From Adiantum capillus-veneris (taxonomy: Eukaryota > Streptophyta > Polypodiopsida > Polypodiales > Pteridaceae), in contig CM043947.1 of assembly GCA_014529385.2 (NCBI GenBank), forward strand, positions 121,408,891-121,472,890: a stretch of 64,000 nt of DNA, in the 5' to 3' direction. Position numbers and translations under genes: made by a program. Of the stretch, positions 13,701 through 26,276 are shown piece after piece (the stretch's first letter is position 1; every line of letters begins with the position of its first letter). Below the pieces are notes generated by a model, which made no database searches, was not told the DNA's origin, and saw nothing but the letters and a program-made list of their open reading frames with translations.

Positions 13701-15756
13701 TAAGCCCTTGGCTACTATGACGGTCTCAAGCGTGAGAACCAAAACCATAAGTGCCTTGCACAGAATAAACTGGTAGGGATTCTGTGAGCTGACAGTCTCT
13801 ATTTTGCCATCTCCCCAAACTTGTGTTCCAAAGCCCTTGATTCCAAATCAATGGCAGTATCTCGGCACAAGGGAGAAACCGTGCTTCATGTAAAATTGCC
13901 AAAGCACTTTGCTTTGCACAATGACAGTAAATCAGAAAAACTTAAACTTGGCTAACCTGGTAGTTGTTGCTGCAACCAGTCATCATGAAATTCCAAAGGA
14001 AAAGCTCGCGTAAAGGTGGCTCGTAGCCAAATCTGCCGTGCGAGAGGGAGTTGTCGCGTATTCTCGTACGCCCTCTTGTATCATGTACACCATGAAAGAT
14101 CCTTCAAGCATAGTGTCAAATCCCTCCCAAGTTTGTATGCTCATAGCCTATACCAAACGTGAGCAGTTGCGATGCAAGATGCGTAAATTGAAGCCTTGCT
14201 TCACATCAATTGAAGCCTTGCTGATAGCCAACTAAAGCAGTTGTTGACATACAGATATCAGGACAAAAAGAGGCGACCTTGTCGAGTGAGTTCAACTGAA
14301 ATTAGCTAGTAATGTGTGGCAAACGTCCTCTGTCCGCTTCCGGACACAGTGACAAGGAGTTGGCCATGCCGAACCCCCCACAAATTGAAGCCTTGCTTCA
14401 CAAACACGCTGTTGTGCTCATAGCCAACGTATGTTCCTGCCATGATATAGCTATCATGGCAACAACGAATCAACCGTGTCGAAAATGACATCATATGGAG
14501 AATCATGAAAGTACCATATGTAACTTGATTGCAATTGCAAGGTGTACCTGGAATTCCGAATACCATTGCGTGGTAAGTATTCTTCGCCGTCTGCTAGAAG
14601 CCGCGATAAGGAGCCAGCCCTGCGGAGCACATTGGGTCCCTTTATGTCAACGAGCAACAGGTTGTGCCAATCTCCTTGAGATTCTAGACCTTGGCATTGC
14701 CATAGCAAGCAATCACATCCGAATCAAAAATGTAAAATAACTGCATACCTCATGAATTGCGTGACGACTTGGAGTACCATGGTGTCAATCTCTGGCAGCT
14801 TGCATGAACACGCATACCAAGATATGGCGTGCCTTGACCTCTTGCTTCCATGTCGTCATCACTTACCCGCACAATTGTTTCTGTCATCGGGCATGTTGTG
14901 GATTCCCCTTTCAAGCATGAGGAAAGGTAACATTCCCCTTTCAAGCATGAGGAAAGGTATACTTCGATTCCCCTTGTGTAGTGCAAATACGACCTTGTCG
15001 TATCCATACGAATGTTCACTGCTGAAGCTCGAGCCATGCTCGAGTCCCTCAATCAACGCATCGAAGTTCCTCGAGGCAATCAACATGATCGTCTATGCCG
15101 AGCCATGAGGGGATCTGACAATCTAGGGTCGAACATCCTGTTGTCCATCTCAGATCCTGGACATGTCCTTGTGTGCTTCCATAGCCTCGCATGTCTGCCC
15201 TTGGCTGCATGTCACAAGTATGGTGGCCTTTGTGAATTGACACCATGGCCACTGCTTCCTTTAAGAGCTGCACTTATGTATGCTGCTCGTCCGCTTCGCC
15301 GTGGAGCGCAGCCCTTAGGAGAGAAGGGCCCTAAAGGTTTTTCCCTTGGGCGCCCAAGGCTGCCCAAGTCGGCCAAGCCACAAAATGTTAAAAAAATAAA
15401 TTAAATAAATAAACCAGCAAAACCTGTTGGCCATGGCGGCAACGCAGGCAACTGTGCAGGGGAGAAATCCCATCGCGCTGGCCTGCACGGGTTTTGTTGG
15501 GGCTCACAGCAGGGACGGGAGTTGCATAAGATGTCGGGGCGCACCCGCTAATTCCACCAGCGCACCATTTGGTGATGGCCGAAAATACGCCTTCCCCCAG
15601 CTTAGGGTTGACTCCCGCATCCTCTGAGCTCTGTCTATCCCGCCATAGGACTCCTCGACACAAGAGCTCCTTCATGTGGTCGCCTGTTCCTCGGTTGCTC
15701 CTCTTGCATAGCTTCCTTCACGGCCCAAACCCGTCGAGAGAGAGAGAGCAGAGAGT

Positions 15757-15793
<37 letters not shown>

Positions 15794-15807
15794 GAGAGAG
15801 AGAGGAG

Positions 15808-15840
<33 letters not shown>

Positions 15841-16003
15841 TTCTCGGCTGCTCCTCTTGCATAGCTTCCTTCATGGCCCAAACCCGCCGAGAGAGAGAGA
15901 GGAGAGAGAGAAGAGAGAGAGAGACACAGAGAGAGAGAGAGAGAGAGACCATGCATGCCTCATGCAATCCTCCCCCACCTCCATGACTCCTCCCTCCCCC
16001 TGA
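10716..16003 (-). other. Interior of left LARD-like element, no gene seen
   Basis: No coding domain recognised. It contains a 44-bp tandem duplication at about 11038-11125, a repeated 'acgtatgcactt' block near 11334-11400, a 29-bp tandem duplication near 14910-14968, and a purine-rich (GA)n block at 15735-15950. The short frames here are not credible genes. Confidence 0.6.
15735..15950. repeat. (GA)n / (CT)n microsatellite block, left copy
   Basis: Two interrupted GA-rich tracts separated by a duplicated segment of about 45 bp that includes CTCCTCTTGCATAGCTTCC. It is shorter than the mirror block at 57830-58088. Confidence 0.9.
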
Positions 16004-16015
16004 GCTCTCATACCA
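16004..16015 (-). promoter_or_regulatory. LARD-like element PBS, left copy
   Basis: The minus strand reads TGGTATGAGAGC, one base off the initiator tRNA-Met complement TGGTATCAGAGC, next to the 5' LTR. Confidence 0.7.
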
Positions 16016-16016
16016 A

Positions 16017-16191
16017 TATGAGAACCCTAGGAGCTAGAGACCTTGATCCTCACCCAACCGCCATACTTATAGGCTCCTAGCCCTAGGATCCCCTGTCCAC
16101 ACTACTAGCTGGCCTGTGGCTGGGGCCTGTGGCTGGGGTCCGTGACCCCCCTTTAGGGTAGGGCCCTACCCGTAGGACCCGTGTCCTGACA
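16017..16191 (-). repeat. LARD-like element 5' LTR, left copy
   Basis: 175 bp, the partner of 10539-10715, followed on its outer side by the TSD TGTAA (16192-16196). Confidence 0.85.
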
Positions 16192-16196
16192 TGTAA

Positions 16197-18594
16197 CCCC
16201 ATCATGTATGGCCATGGGTCACGTGGATAGGTAGCCTTGTGCCAAGTGTTGGGTCAAGTATGGGAAGTGTTGGCATGGAGGCTAAGTATGCACTATAGAG
16301 GTGTATCACTTAATTAAGTAAAAGAGGGACACCTCTAGTGGTTAGTGAGAGGGTTGTGACACCTCTACTTGTCCTTTTGGCAAGAGGGGGCAAGCAAGGA
16401 AGGTGGGGCATGCCTTGGCCATCAAGCAACCCCCAGAAGCCTATATAAGGAGCATTCCCACCCAGTTTTACACACAATTTTCAAGTCAGTGCAAGGAAGT
16501 GTTGTTGCCAGATCATTCTTTTGTGAAGCCTTTCTACTCACATACCACACAAAGGAGGCCTTAGTTGAGGGTAATTTAATTATTTTTTTGTGTTAATCCT
16601 ATTGCTCCATAGTCTCTTTTCTCTAGAGGGTTCCTATCTCGAGCTTAATTCTGCTAGCTAGATATAGTGTTAAATAATCTATTCTCTATTATATGTGGGG
16701 TATTGTCAATGGTTTCCTTCCATTGATTGTATTTCCATTGTTGGGTTAAGGAGCACCTGCTCTTAAAGATAGATAATTTTCTTTAATTAAGCATGAGTTT
16801 ATGGATATAGTCATCATTGGTAGTTATGCATGTTGTGCATAAAGCTCTTCACCTATGATTCTCTAAGATATGGTGAGATTTTTGTGCATCCAAATTGAGG
16901 ATTAATCAAGGAATTAAACCCTTGATTTTCCCATGAAATTAGGACATAATTATGAGACTTCTTGCATACAAAAAAAAAGATGTACAAGTACGGTATTGTG
17001 TTGCTTTAGCAAATTGTGTATGAATCATCTATTATATTGGGTATTTTCATGGTTATAGTCTACCATTGTATGTTATAATGATTCATTTAATTAGTACAGT
17101 AATCTTGATCTCATGTTGCATACGAAGGAAGTTTATGATAATCTTAGGATGAGGTATGAGTTATTAGACATAATCATCTTGTGGCATTCTTGAGTTAGCT
17201 TGCATACTTGCAGTATGAAGGCTTGGCATTCTTGAGTTAGCTTGCATACTTGCAGTATGAAGGCTTGGCATTTAATCTAGCATTATGTGTAAAAGTAAGG
17301 TTATTCCTTGTCACGTTTTCTCATTCGTTGTTGTGGGAATTACGCATAGTCTCTTGTTTCTCCAAAGAACTAATCTTAGTATGAGATACGGCCCCAAGAG
17401 AACCCGGTTTGGTGGTGCTAACGACCACGAGGCGAGAACTAGCAACATGGTGAACAACGGTAAAGCACCTATGAGAGAAGAAAATCGGCCATCTCAGGAG
17501 GCATCGAGGAGGAGCTCATGAGGTTGGATAAATTTAATTTTTGTATTTACATAAACATTGCATTACGATAACTTAGCAATGTTTTAATTCCCCAAACTAT
17601 GTTGGAAATCCAACTGAGACAATGGCATTGGTATCTTTTAAAGATTTTATTTAAATTTAAGTTGAAGTAAATAGGAAAGAAATGCTTTATGGAAAGACTG
17701 CTTGCAAGTAGGAAAGAATGGTTGGTAGGAAAAACTATCTCAAGCAAGTTTCATTCATTGTTCCAATGTTGATTTAGTCTGAACCCCCTACTAATCACAG
17801 GACGGTAGCTCGCAAAGTTATCGCAGGAGTTAAATCCACGACTTGCTTTCTATGCAGTGGATATGTCCATGGCTTGCTTTCTATGCTGGGGATACATGAT
17901 TTTTACCCGGAGAGTTACTCCATGAATTGGGTGGAATCATGGACTGGTTGTATGGGCGGCCAGTTGACAACGGGTTAACACTCGTTGGAGGTCCTCACGA
18001 CTCCAGGACATTGGAATTTTTTAAGAATATTGTTTATTGAGTATTTTTCCTAGGAAAGATATGTTTTGGTGCCGTGCCGATTCAGCAATGTTTGAAGGGC
18101 TGTCTTAACGAACTTGTGTCAGGAAATATAAAAAAGAACCCTAAGTGTTGAACAACAATGTGTTAGTAATTAGGCCACACAAAACTCTGTGTGAGTGCGG
18201 GGTGGAAATTGGGGGCTTGGCTCAAGTTGGTGGTCCTGATTAGTCGGGAACTCTCTGCCCTGCGCAATAGAGAACGTCATTAGATAGCTCATTACGCTAG
18301 AGCCGAAGGAACTCGGTGTACATGCCTCTAAAAGTTATGGGAAAAAAGGCACTAACGTTACTTCTCCTCCTGGAAGATGAGAATAGGACCGATAGTATGA
18401 AATTACGCTTCCCTGCGGGACGGATCTAGACCTTTTCACTAGTGGCTTGGACTCAATTCACAAAATGATGAGAGACCATCCACTGGTCTTCTTTTTCTTC
18501 TAAGCCAATTTTTTTTGTTTTTTTCGCATACGATCTAGCGACCGTCAAGTGTTCCTCCAGTTCCATCTAGGTGAGACGGGGAGGGGGCCTCACA
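16197..18594 (+). repeat. Putative Gyp-M 5' LTR (interrupted by the LARD-like element), left copy
   Basis: The segment ends CCTCACA just before an initiator tRNA-Met PBS, so its right end behaves as an LTR end. It carries a TATATAAG box at 16442-16449. If the LTR starts at TGGCAGG (10356), the LARD-like element sits inside it and the LTR is about 2.6 kb. That start is inferred. Inside are a 42-bp tandem duplication near 17182-17267 and a ~50-codon frame beginning MRYGPKRTRFGG (about 17379) of unknown meaning. Confidence 0.35.
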
Positions 18595-18596
18595 GC

Positions 18597-18609
18597 TGGT
18601 ATCAGAGCC
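18597..18609 (+). promoter_or_regulatory. Gyp-M primer-binding site (initiator tRNA-Met), left copy
   Basis: TGGTATCAGAGCC, an exact match to the plant initiator tRNA-Met complement, two bases after an LTR-like CACA end. Confidence 0.85.
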
Positions 18610-18687
18610 TAGGGTTCAGAGCCTAGGTTAGTTTGGAAAAAATTCGTATTGTCTGAAAATTTTAAAAACAAGAAAAATTGGTTAGCT

Positions 18688-19280
18688 AATCCAAGGCTTA
18701 TACGTCGATATTTCAGGAAGATCCTGTGGTTGAATTTCGCAAGTTCCAAGTCTTCGAGCTTATTTATGAGAGAGCTTGTCGTTCTCCAAACTATCTTTTC
18801 CGACGAAGCGTGATGAAGCTACTGATGAAGGCTCACACTCCTCATTCGACTCGGATAGATAAAGGCTGGGAGCTCGAATGGAGCAATGAAGGTGGGACTT
18901 ATTACATCAATGCTTGGAAGTTGGGATGTCTTACCACGGATTTAAAGAAACTACGCTGGGCTGAGGAACTAAGAGTGGTTCAGTTGTACTACTTCTTGGG
19001 TACAAACTCGAGAATCACTGTTCCCACTTATCCAGGAGGCATGGGGAAAACCCCTGAACGAATGGGTATGGGATAAAGTGATGGAGATAATTCCATATCG
19101 AAGGATCAAACTTTTTCTCAGAATACTCCTAAGAATTTGAATCTTGTAATTTACTTTCGATTTCCAATGAGTATAAGAACTATTATACCAATCAGTTAGA
19201 AGATTGTAGAAATGTGACTACAAACATCCATTGTTTGTATCACCATATTCCAAGTCAGCCAACTATGCAGATTCTTTAGA
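18688..19280 (+). pseudogene. Gyp-M pre-gag ORF, left copy
   Basis: Left-arm copy of 55043-54489. The frame is open for about 116 codons (18726-19076) and then frameshifted in a run of Cs before the part encoding W-V-W-D-K. There is no ATG at its beginning and no recognised family. See the right-arm entry. Confidence 0.4.
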
Positions 19281-19559
19281 GGCCGCAAAAATTTACAATA
19301 CAATTAGGGTAGATACCCTAAAGCCTCTTTTGTAAGGCTATCCTTGTATATTCACTTTATAATACATAAAAAAACCAAATCTTTTGATATGAGTATCTTG
19401 AACTTGTGTCTATTTGGAATTAAATCTAAGCCGTTGATCAGTCTTTAAATTTGTCAGTCTATCATCTTATGAAATCATGTAGTACCTTCTTCTCTCTTTA
19501 TACGTGATTCAGGAAAAACAAACTTCTTCTCAAGCAAGCGCAACCCCCCAACGTCAAAG

Positions 19560-20430
19560 TAAGGGGTCAACGTGGAATGAGATGCAGAGGTGTGGATCGA
19601 AGCCATGGAGGATTATTTTAAGCTTCGGAACTCACCCGCAGAATTAGACTATGCTTGCCATATTTCGACTTACGGAGATGCCAAATATGGTGGAAACAAC
19701 ATTGCCAAGACTTCGACATTGTTGGATCTTCTTAGTCATGGGAAGAGATTAAGATTGCAGTGACCAAACGCTACTTTACCGCCCGCTCATAGGGCATCAA
19801 AATGAACGAGTTTTTCTCACTCAAGAAACTATCCTTGACTGTAGAGGGATACACTCCAAGTTCGTGACTTTGAAGAGATATCCAACCAAGATGACCTTGG
19901 AAAAACAAGTGGCCAGGTTTTGACAAGGCCTCATAGAACCATGAACAGTAGATTGGAAGCTCTTAGACTGACAACATTGCAAGATGATTTTGTTAAGAGC
20001 CAAGCCATTAGCTGCGGAAATCATGAGTTGCTTGGTAGAAGAAATTACTTAGCGAAGAGTGCCAGACCAAATAACTGGGATAACACACCGGCAAACCTTG
20101 CTTATCATGATCGTCCTATGGTAGCTACTACTCAAACGCTACCGAATTTCCAATGTGTGATGTTATGACTGCGAGAGTAACGGCCATTACAAGAACAGAT
20201 GTCCCAAGAAGACTCGTGCATCTGGTGAAAATGCAGTACCTCTCAATGCCAACGGAAGAGGCAACCGAAAAATCGTGGAGGACGAGGAAGAGGAGGCAGA
20301 GACAAGGATGTGGTGCGGTTGCTAGGGCTAATGCTGTAGTTGGACACCCGATTGTAGGTGGTGAAGCAGATGAAAAGGCAGTGTTGCCTGCTGCCATAGA
20401 TAATCCTGGTGCTCGTCTCAGCAGTTCATA
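19560..20430 (+). pseudogene. Gyp-M gag, left copy
   Basis: A broken Gag spread over several frames. The recognisable blocks are the Gag core near 19600-19760 (around G-D-A-K-Y-G-G-N-N), an R-L-E-A-L-R-L block near 19945, and a zinc knuckle near 20160-20210. One-base indels relative to the right arm break it further. Confidence 0.6.
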
Positions 20431-20439
20431 GTAATTCAA

Positions 20440-21854
20440 GCTCCTAGAATGCGCCAAGGTGATAAAGTTGAATTCCTCATAAACTGTGGAAGTACGCATT
20501 CATTTCTATCTCCTAGATGCATGAGAACTTTAAAGCTAAACCAAATCCTGCAAATAGACTAGTAGTAAAGAACTAGCTAATGGGAAGGAAGTGTTATCTC
20601 AATATTCAGCAGTTTGATAGATTTTGAATTAGGGGGTTATGCTACTTCGAGACGCAGTTTCGTACTTTACCTTTAGGAATTTATGACGGAATTTTAGGAA
20701 TGGACTGGTTGAAAAAGAACCAAGCCCACATCATTGTGCTCAGGAAACTTTGCGTTCACAATAACCTTGGGAATGAAGTTCTAGTTCAACGAAAAAATGG
20801 GATACCCAAGGCTCATTTAGTTAAAGCCAATAGACTTCTAAAGGGACTTAAGAAGGGACAACAGATTTACACTGTGAAGCTTAACAATATGGGTCAATCA
20901 GATTCAAACTTTCACCTAGAATGGTTGAAGGAATATGCCAATGTTTTCCAGAAGACTTGGCCAATCTGCCACCGTATAGTGAAGTAGACCATGAAATAGA
21001 AACTATACCAAGATGTGAACCTGTTTCTAAGAGACCATACAAAATGTCGTTACCCGAAGCTATAGAACTAAAGAACAGCTTAAGCAATTGATTGAGCAAG
21101 GATTCATTAGACCTAGTACTTCTCCTTGGGGTGCACCAGTTCTTTTTCAAAAGAAAGAAGGATGGATCTTTGTGGCTATGCATAGATTATCGTGGACTTA
21201 ACCAAGTGACTGTCAAGAACAAGTATCCAATACGGAGAATTGATGAATTGTGGATAGACTCCATGGATCTAGGATCTTTTCAAAGATTGATCTTCGATCA
21301 GGATATTATCATATGAGAATCAAAGAATCAGACATACCGAAGACAGCTTTTAATACTAGGTATGGGCATTATGAATTCACAGTTATGTCCTTTGGTCTTA
21401 CTAATGCACCTGCAAGCTTCAATCGAGTAATGCAGTATATCTTTAGACCTTACTTGGATGGCTTTGTCCTAGTCTTTTTTCAATGATATTTGGTTTACTC
21501 TAAAGACGAAGCAGAGCATGAAGGACATGTCAGGAAAGTGTCGGAAATTCTACGTCAGCATCACTTATCAATGAAAGCAATGTGTACTTTCTAACACCCC
21601 AAGTTAGTTATTTAGGTTCATTATATCCGCCGATGGAATTTCAGTTGATCTCGAGAAGATCAAGGAAATAGTGGATTGGCCTCAACCTTCTTCTGAAGTC
21701 ATAGGATTTCTTGGAATTACAGGCTGGTATAGGATTTTTGTCAAGGATTACGCTCTTATTGCAGCACCTTTGACAAGGACTTCTGAAGAAAGGGATGCGT
21801 ATTGATTGGAAAGCGGAGCACAAAACTAGTTTTTCTTAGTTAAAGAGATATTTG
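20440..21854 (+). pseudogene. Gyp-M protease and reverse transcriptase, left copy
   Basis: Mirror of 53305-51892. Visible blocks are the protease box N-C-G-S-T-H (catalytic Asp replaced by Asn), G-M-D-W-L, the RT box [16 protein letters not shown], and S-F-G-L-T-N-A-P. Extra indels relative to the right arm split it into frames at 20700, 21092 and 21250. The reading stops where the Giant-19 LTR begins at 21860. Confidence 0.8.
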
Positions 21855-21859
21855 GTGTC
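21855..21859 (-). repeat. Giant-19 target-site duplication, left copy
   Basis: GTGTC on the plus strand is the complement of the GACAC that flanks Giant-19 on both sides at the original locus. The left arm therefore copied the element's flank as well. Confidence 0.85.
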
Positions 21860-22792
21860 TGTTAAGGCGGTTACGCCGCTAGCGGAAGCTAAATAGCGAG
21901 AACTCAACCAACAACAGAATTTGTCAGACGAGGACGGAGCTTGACCCACAGGGCATGGAAACAACTAGGTGGGTGTCAAATCACCTACTCGACCTTCTAA
22001 TGACAATCACTACTAAGGAAATCAAATCTAAGTTCTAAAATACGCAAGTGACTGAAATCCGTACTACGAACGAATGCTATACGAAACAGGATCTAGAATC
22101 ATTGAATCGATCTCAAACTCAAGGGGAAGTCTATACACTAGGTAAGAACAACACCCTAAAGACTTGAACTGCAAAATCAACCTATAACCACTCCGTGCGG
22201 TAAACGCGTATGAAGACAGGCCGAAAAATACAGGTGACCGAAACTTGACCCGATGGTACCAATGTGTAGCTCTACTCGTTGTGGTTCTATAGATATGCTG
22301 CACGCTCTATTCCGACACACGAGTTGGAAGAAAAATCACACACGAAGCTCGTAGGAACTTACCACACATAGAAGCCGATAGCGCGCACTCTTGGTATCTG
22401 TGCGTAGCTCTCGCCGTTGCTAACACAATGGCGGTGTCGCTTCTTCAATGTGGCTCCGTAGCTCGCGTAGCAAGAAGATAAGACTCTCTCTCTCTCTCAC
22501 TCTCTCAGACACAGTCACGGCGCTCAAAACTCACTTTGATTAATAATTGAATCTCCTTAGGTTACAAAACTTTGGCTTATATACCTCAGCCTTGGAGGTG
22601 AGAACATCTCTAACTATTTACATCAACAAGTGAAATTACTTCGGGATTACAAGCTGGAAACTCAATTGAGTCCCGTTACTTAATGAATGGCTCAAATCAA
22701 AATTAATGTCGGAAAGACATTTATTACAATCAATGGTTACAAAATGATGGGTGTGAGCAAAAATGTGGGTGTGATCCTCTGCTGGCTCAACA
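21860..22792 (-). repeat. Giant-19 3' LTR, left copy
   Basis: 933 bp, the reverse complement of 50952-51886. On the minus strand it starts TGTTGAGCC and ends CTTAACA. It has a single copy of the 55-bp unit that is doubled in the 5' LTR. Confidence 0.95.
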
Positions 22793-22806
22793 CTCCCCCC
22801 CCTCCG
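22793..22806 (-). promoter_or_regulatory. Giant-19 polypurine tract, left copy
   Basis: A C-run on the plus strand directly adjoining the LTR, equal to the G-rich polypurine tract at 50941-50951. Confidence 0.8.
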
Positions 22807-22843
22807 CGTTCATGTCGTCCCTGACATGACTTTTATGGCTTGG

Positions 22844-25800
22844 TCAATAGAGTCCTGTCGTCTTGAGCATCTGCAAATGTGATTCGTAGCGTAGGTTGCC
22901 GATGGTCAAGGTTGGGCCGAATATTTTGCTTTCGTGAGTGTAAAATCCGGTGTAGAAAGCTTCTTCGAATGTTTGCATGTGGAAGCTAGGCAAAAACATA
23001 ATTCTTTGGTATAAGAGATGTAACACCTTTGGTGATGGCTGCAATGAAAGATCATACATCATATCCGTCACTGTGTCGGCCGTCGATAGTAGACTCGAGG
23101 TCGTGGCTTTGTCTGGCGCGAACACTTCAATGCATGCTAAGAGAGTCCTGCAGATTTTCTTTAGCATCTGACACGAAAGTTCAGGAGAGCCAGTAAAGAG
23201 TTTGGTGCCCGTTAGGGTTTTCACCATGTAGGCTTTACCTATTCTCTCTCCTTCCTTTGGTCCTGGCATCCCTGGGATAATTAAGCCAATTTGGCTTCTT
23301 TTCTGCAATCCTGCCATGCTCTTTCCAGTTTCTGACTCTTGGCACCGGGCAGAAGGTTGCATCCTCCCGAATCTCCTTTGGAGCCTCTACCAAGTAGATG
23401 AGGTAGGCTGGGTATTTGTTCAGCCAACCTTTCCTCCATCTAGGTTGAGAATCTACAATCTTCTTTGATTGTTCATCCTTTGTGATGTCGCCTTCGTAAA
23501 GAGCGACATACTGCTCCTCCTCTATTCTCTTTTTCGTCTTTATCACTTCAAATTTCATAAAGGGAAAGGCAGGCTGGGTTGCATCCACTCTTCATGGAGC
23601 ACTTTTGTGTCTAAACCTTGAAGTCTAATGGAGATGAGGAGTCTCCTTTCCCATTCCATTTCCGCCTTGGCACTTTCCTCTGTTGACTTTTCTATTTGGT
23701 CCTGGAGCCTTTGTTCTTCTTCTTCAGAGATTCCTGAAGTCGAGGCCACTTCTTGAACTAGGGCTGGATCTTCAATTGTGGTTGCCTCTCCAGTTTCTGG
23801 TAGCTCTATGGCTGCTCCCCCTGCTTCTTCTTGTGGTGTCTCTGTTTCTCTTCTTTGTTGCTCTTGAGGTCTTGGAGCTGTTTGCGGAGGGCCTCATTTT
23901 CTGTCCTTAGTGTTTGGTTTTCTGATGTGAGCCTCTCCTCTGCAGCCAATGATCCCTCCGCCATGTGCAATCTTTGCACTTGCTCTAACCTTAGCTCTCT
24001 TTGCAAACTTCTGACCTGATCTTCTAGAGCTGGTACGAGGGCTCCCTCTTGTTCTGTTCCTGCTCTGCTAGCTCTAGGGGTGGTCCTGAGTCTCGTGATT
24101 GTCCTTTCTTGAAGTTCGACTCTTTCCCTTAGCTCAATGAGCTCATCCTTGGCTGCCTCCAGCTCATCTTCTATTCGCTCCTTTGCTTCCTGTGAACTTG
24201 TTACCTCTCTTGAAGCTTCGGCTAGTTGGAGTATCAAGCCGTCTCTCTCGTTTTCTGCGTCGTAGAGTGATGCTTTATGACTTTCAGATTCAGTCATAGC
24301 ATTCTCTAACTCTTCTGCAACTCTGCTTCCTTTTGTTTGCTGTCTCAATTGCTACTTCCTTTGCTCTGGATCTTTCTTTAATCTTGCTGAGCAGTTCATG
24401 CACCATGTGCATGTCTTTTTCATCTTCATCTGTCAACTTGACAGCTCTTTCTGCCACCACCTCCAATGGCTTCGGCTCTTCTAGTATGTTCTGTTCGTCC
24501 ATTTTCTCTTCACTCTCCATTGTACCCTTTGTCTTTTCCTTCGTCCCTTTCCGATCATCTTGTTTTCGTAGGGATATCCCATAAAATGCCTCCAGGGCCT
24601 CTTCTTCACTGTATCCGATCGCTACCAGATCCTCATAATCACCTTTCTTTTGTTGAACTGGATCTATCTCCTTTTCCTTGGTCCCGGCCTCCGGCTTTTC
24701 CATAACTTCTGTTTCTATTTCTATTGTGGTCTCCTCCACAATAATTTCCGTCTTCTTCGGGCTTGGTACATCAGTAAAGGAGGGCTGATTGTCCTCAGTC
24801 ATCTTGGCTTTCCCTTTGTTTGCTTGCCCATCTTTCTCTCGAAGTTCAGTAGACTCATCTACTTCCTTCTTCTCCCTTTTCGTCCTTTTTCAGCTCAGCT
24901 TTTAAAAGCTGTAATTCCTCGTCAGTATAAGGCTCGACAGGTTGCTGCTCCAGTATGGCCTCCGACTCCTCATAAGCTCTAATATATTGATCATATTGAT
25001 CAACATGTGGCCTGGCTGAGCTGGTTCCGACTTTAGTGGGGTCTGGCACCCACATTTCTTCAAAGTCCCCCTTTAAGCTCTTTCCTCTGAACTGCTCCAC
25101 CAGCCTTTCCATTCTTGCGGCTTTTTGACTTTTGGTTTGCTTGGGATCAGCCTTCTTCTTCGCTTTCTTCTTGAGCGCTCGTCCACAGCCTCTTCAGGTT
25201 CTGAAACTATTTCTAGTTTTCGGCGTGCTCTTGTGGATGCCCTCTTGGATGCTTCTTGCTGTTCTTCCTCTTCATCGGCTTCTCTAAGCCACTCATTCTG
25301 GGAGGGAACCCGTGGCCCTTGACCCCTAGCTCCAATAGCTTCATAAGCTATTCTTGTTAGGATTTCTCCTCCTCCTATGTACTTTGGCTTCTGGTTGTGC
25401 ATGGCGATTACTTGCTCGTGGATGTATTGAGCATAATTCACCTCTTTTGGCATGTTGCTCTTCAGTGCCCATGTGATGGTTGTCACAATGGCATGGGGTG
25501 GTGTAGTATACTTCTGCGGTCTTTTACTGCACACATGGAGAAACTGGTTGTATAATTGGCAAAGGGTTGCCGCTCGTTGATCTGCCATATGTCCGTAGGT
25601 TGCATTCTGTTTCTTGGACCCATAAACCTCTATAGCCTCCCTTCGTTCCCTGACAGAGCTCCCTTTGTTGTGCAGCTTCAATGCATCTGCAATGAGATGT
25701 GGAGTGATCTGTACCTCTACTTTCTCTCCATCTATTGCTGTCAATGTGGCTTTCCCATCCTTCTGAATGGAGGTTGCCAACTCATACACTCTTCTTGTAT

Positions 25801-26110
25801 CTACACCTGATGGTCTCGAGGTGAAGAATCTGTGCAAGTCTGCCCTTTCCAGGTACCTGCTGATGTTCTCTGACCTGCTATAATCCACTAATTCTCGTGG
25901 GATCATAGGTACATCGACCGCTTGCCCTTGAGGATCTCTGAAAGTCCCTTGGTAGATCTTTATTCCCTCTTTTTCTAGTACTGCTTCCTCCACCCAAGTC
26001 TTGGTTGGCTTGAGGGTTTCTGTTGGAATATCAAAAGGTTCTGCTTCTGCAAGAGCATCCTTGATGGTTGGTCTTTTTCTCTTAGTTGCCGATGACTTAG
26101 CGGAATCCAT
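22844..26110 (-). pseudogene. Giant-19 extra 3' ORF, left copy
   Basis: Left-arm copy of the extra ORF at 47622-50897. The first 345 codons (26110-25073) are open here, whereas the right copy is frameshifted in that interval. Later parts are split among frames at 25112, 24802, 24348, 23749, 23588 and 23362. At 23585-23587 the codon is TGG (Trp) where the right copy has TAG. Reading the two copies together shows one long protein of about 1,090 residues, described under the right-arm entry. Confidence 0.75.
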
Positions 26111-26276
26111 GGATCCTGTAACTCCAATTTCAGAAGTTAGCGTCTTTTTAGTACTGAAAGCCGAAATGAAGCTTTTAACTATTCAAATGACTTGAAAATT
26201 GAAACATGAGCTATTCAGGGCCTAAGGATGCAATGTAGGTGAAAAAATATGCAAACTGGGCTCAAAAACATGCTTG

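Larger units (their letters stand above)
10539..16191 (-). mobile_element. LARD-like non-autonomous LTR element, left copy
   Basis: The element is bounded by two 175-177-bp direct repeats (10539-10715 and 16017-16191) and flanked by the TSD TGTAA at 10534-10538 and 16192-16196 (minus strand TTACA). A PBS similar to the initiator tRNA-Met complement lies inside the 16017 repeat. The ~5.3-kb interior has no convincing Gag or Pol. Its ORFs are short and unrelated to retroelement domains, apart from an F-E-D-E tail next to the polypurine tract. It is the mirror copy of 57587-63284, about 45 bp shorter, mostly in the (CT)n block. Confidence 0.85.

Noticed and set aside
15569-16003. ORFs rich in Arg-Glu or Leu-Ser in the LARD-like elements (also 57769-58255)
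   Set aside because: Same microsatellite artefact.
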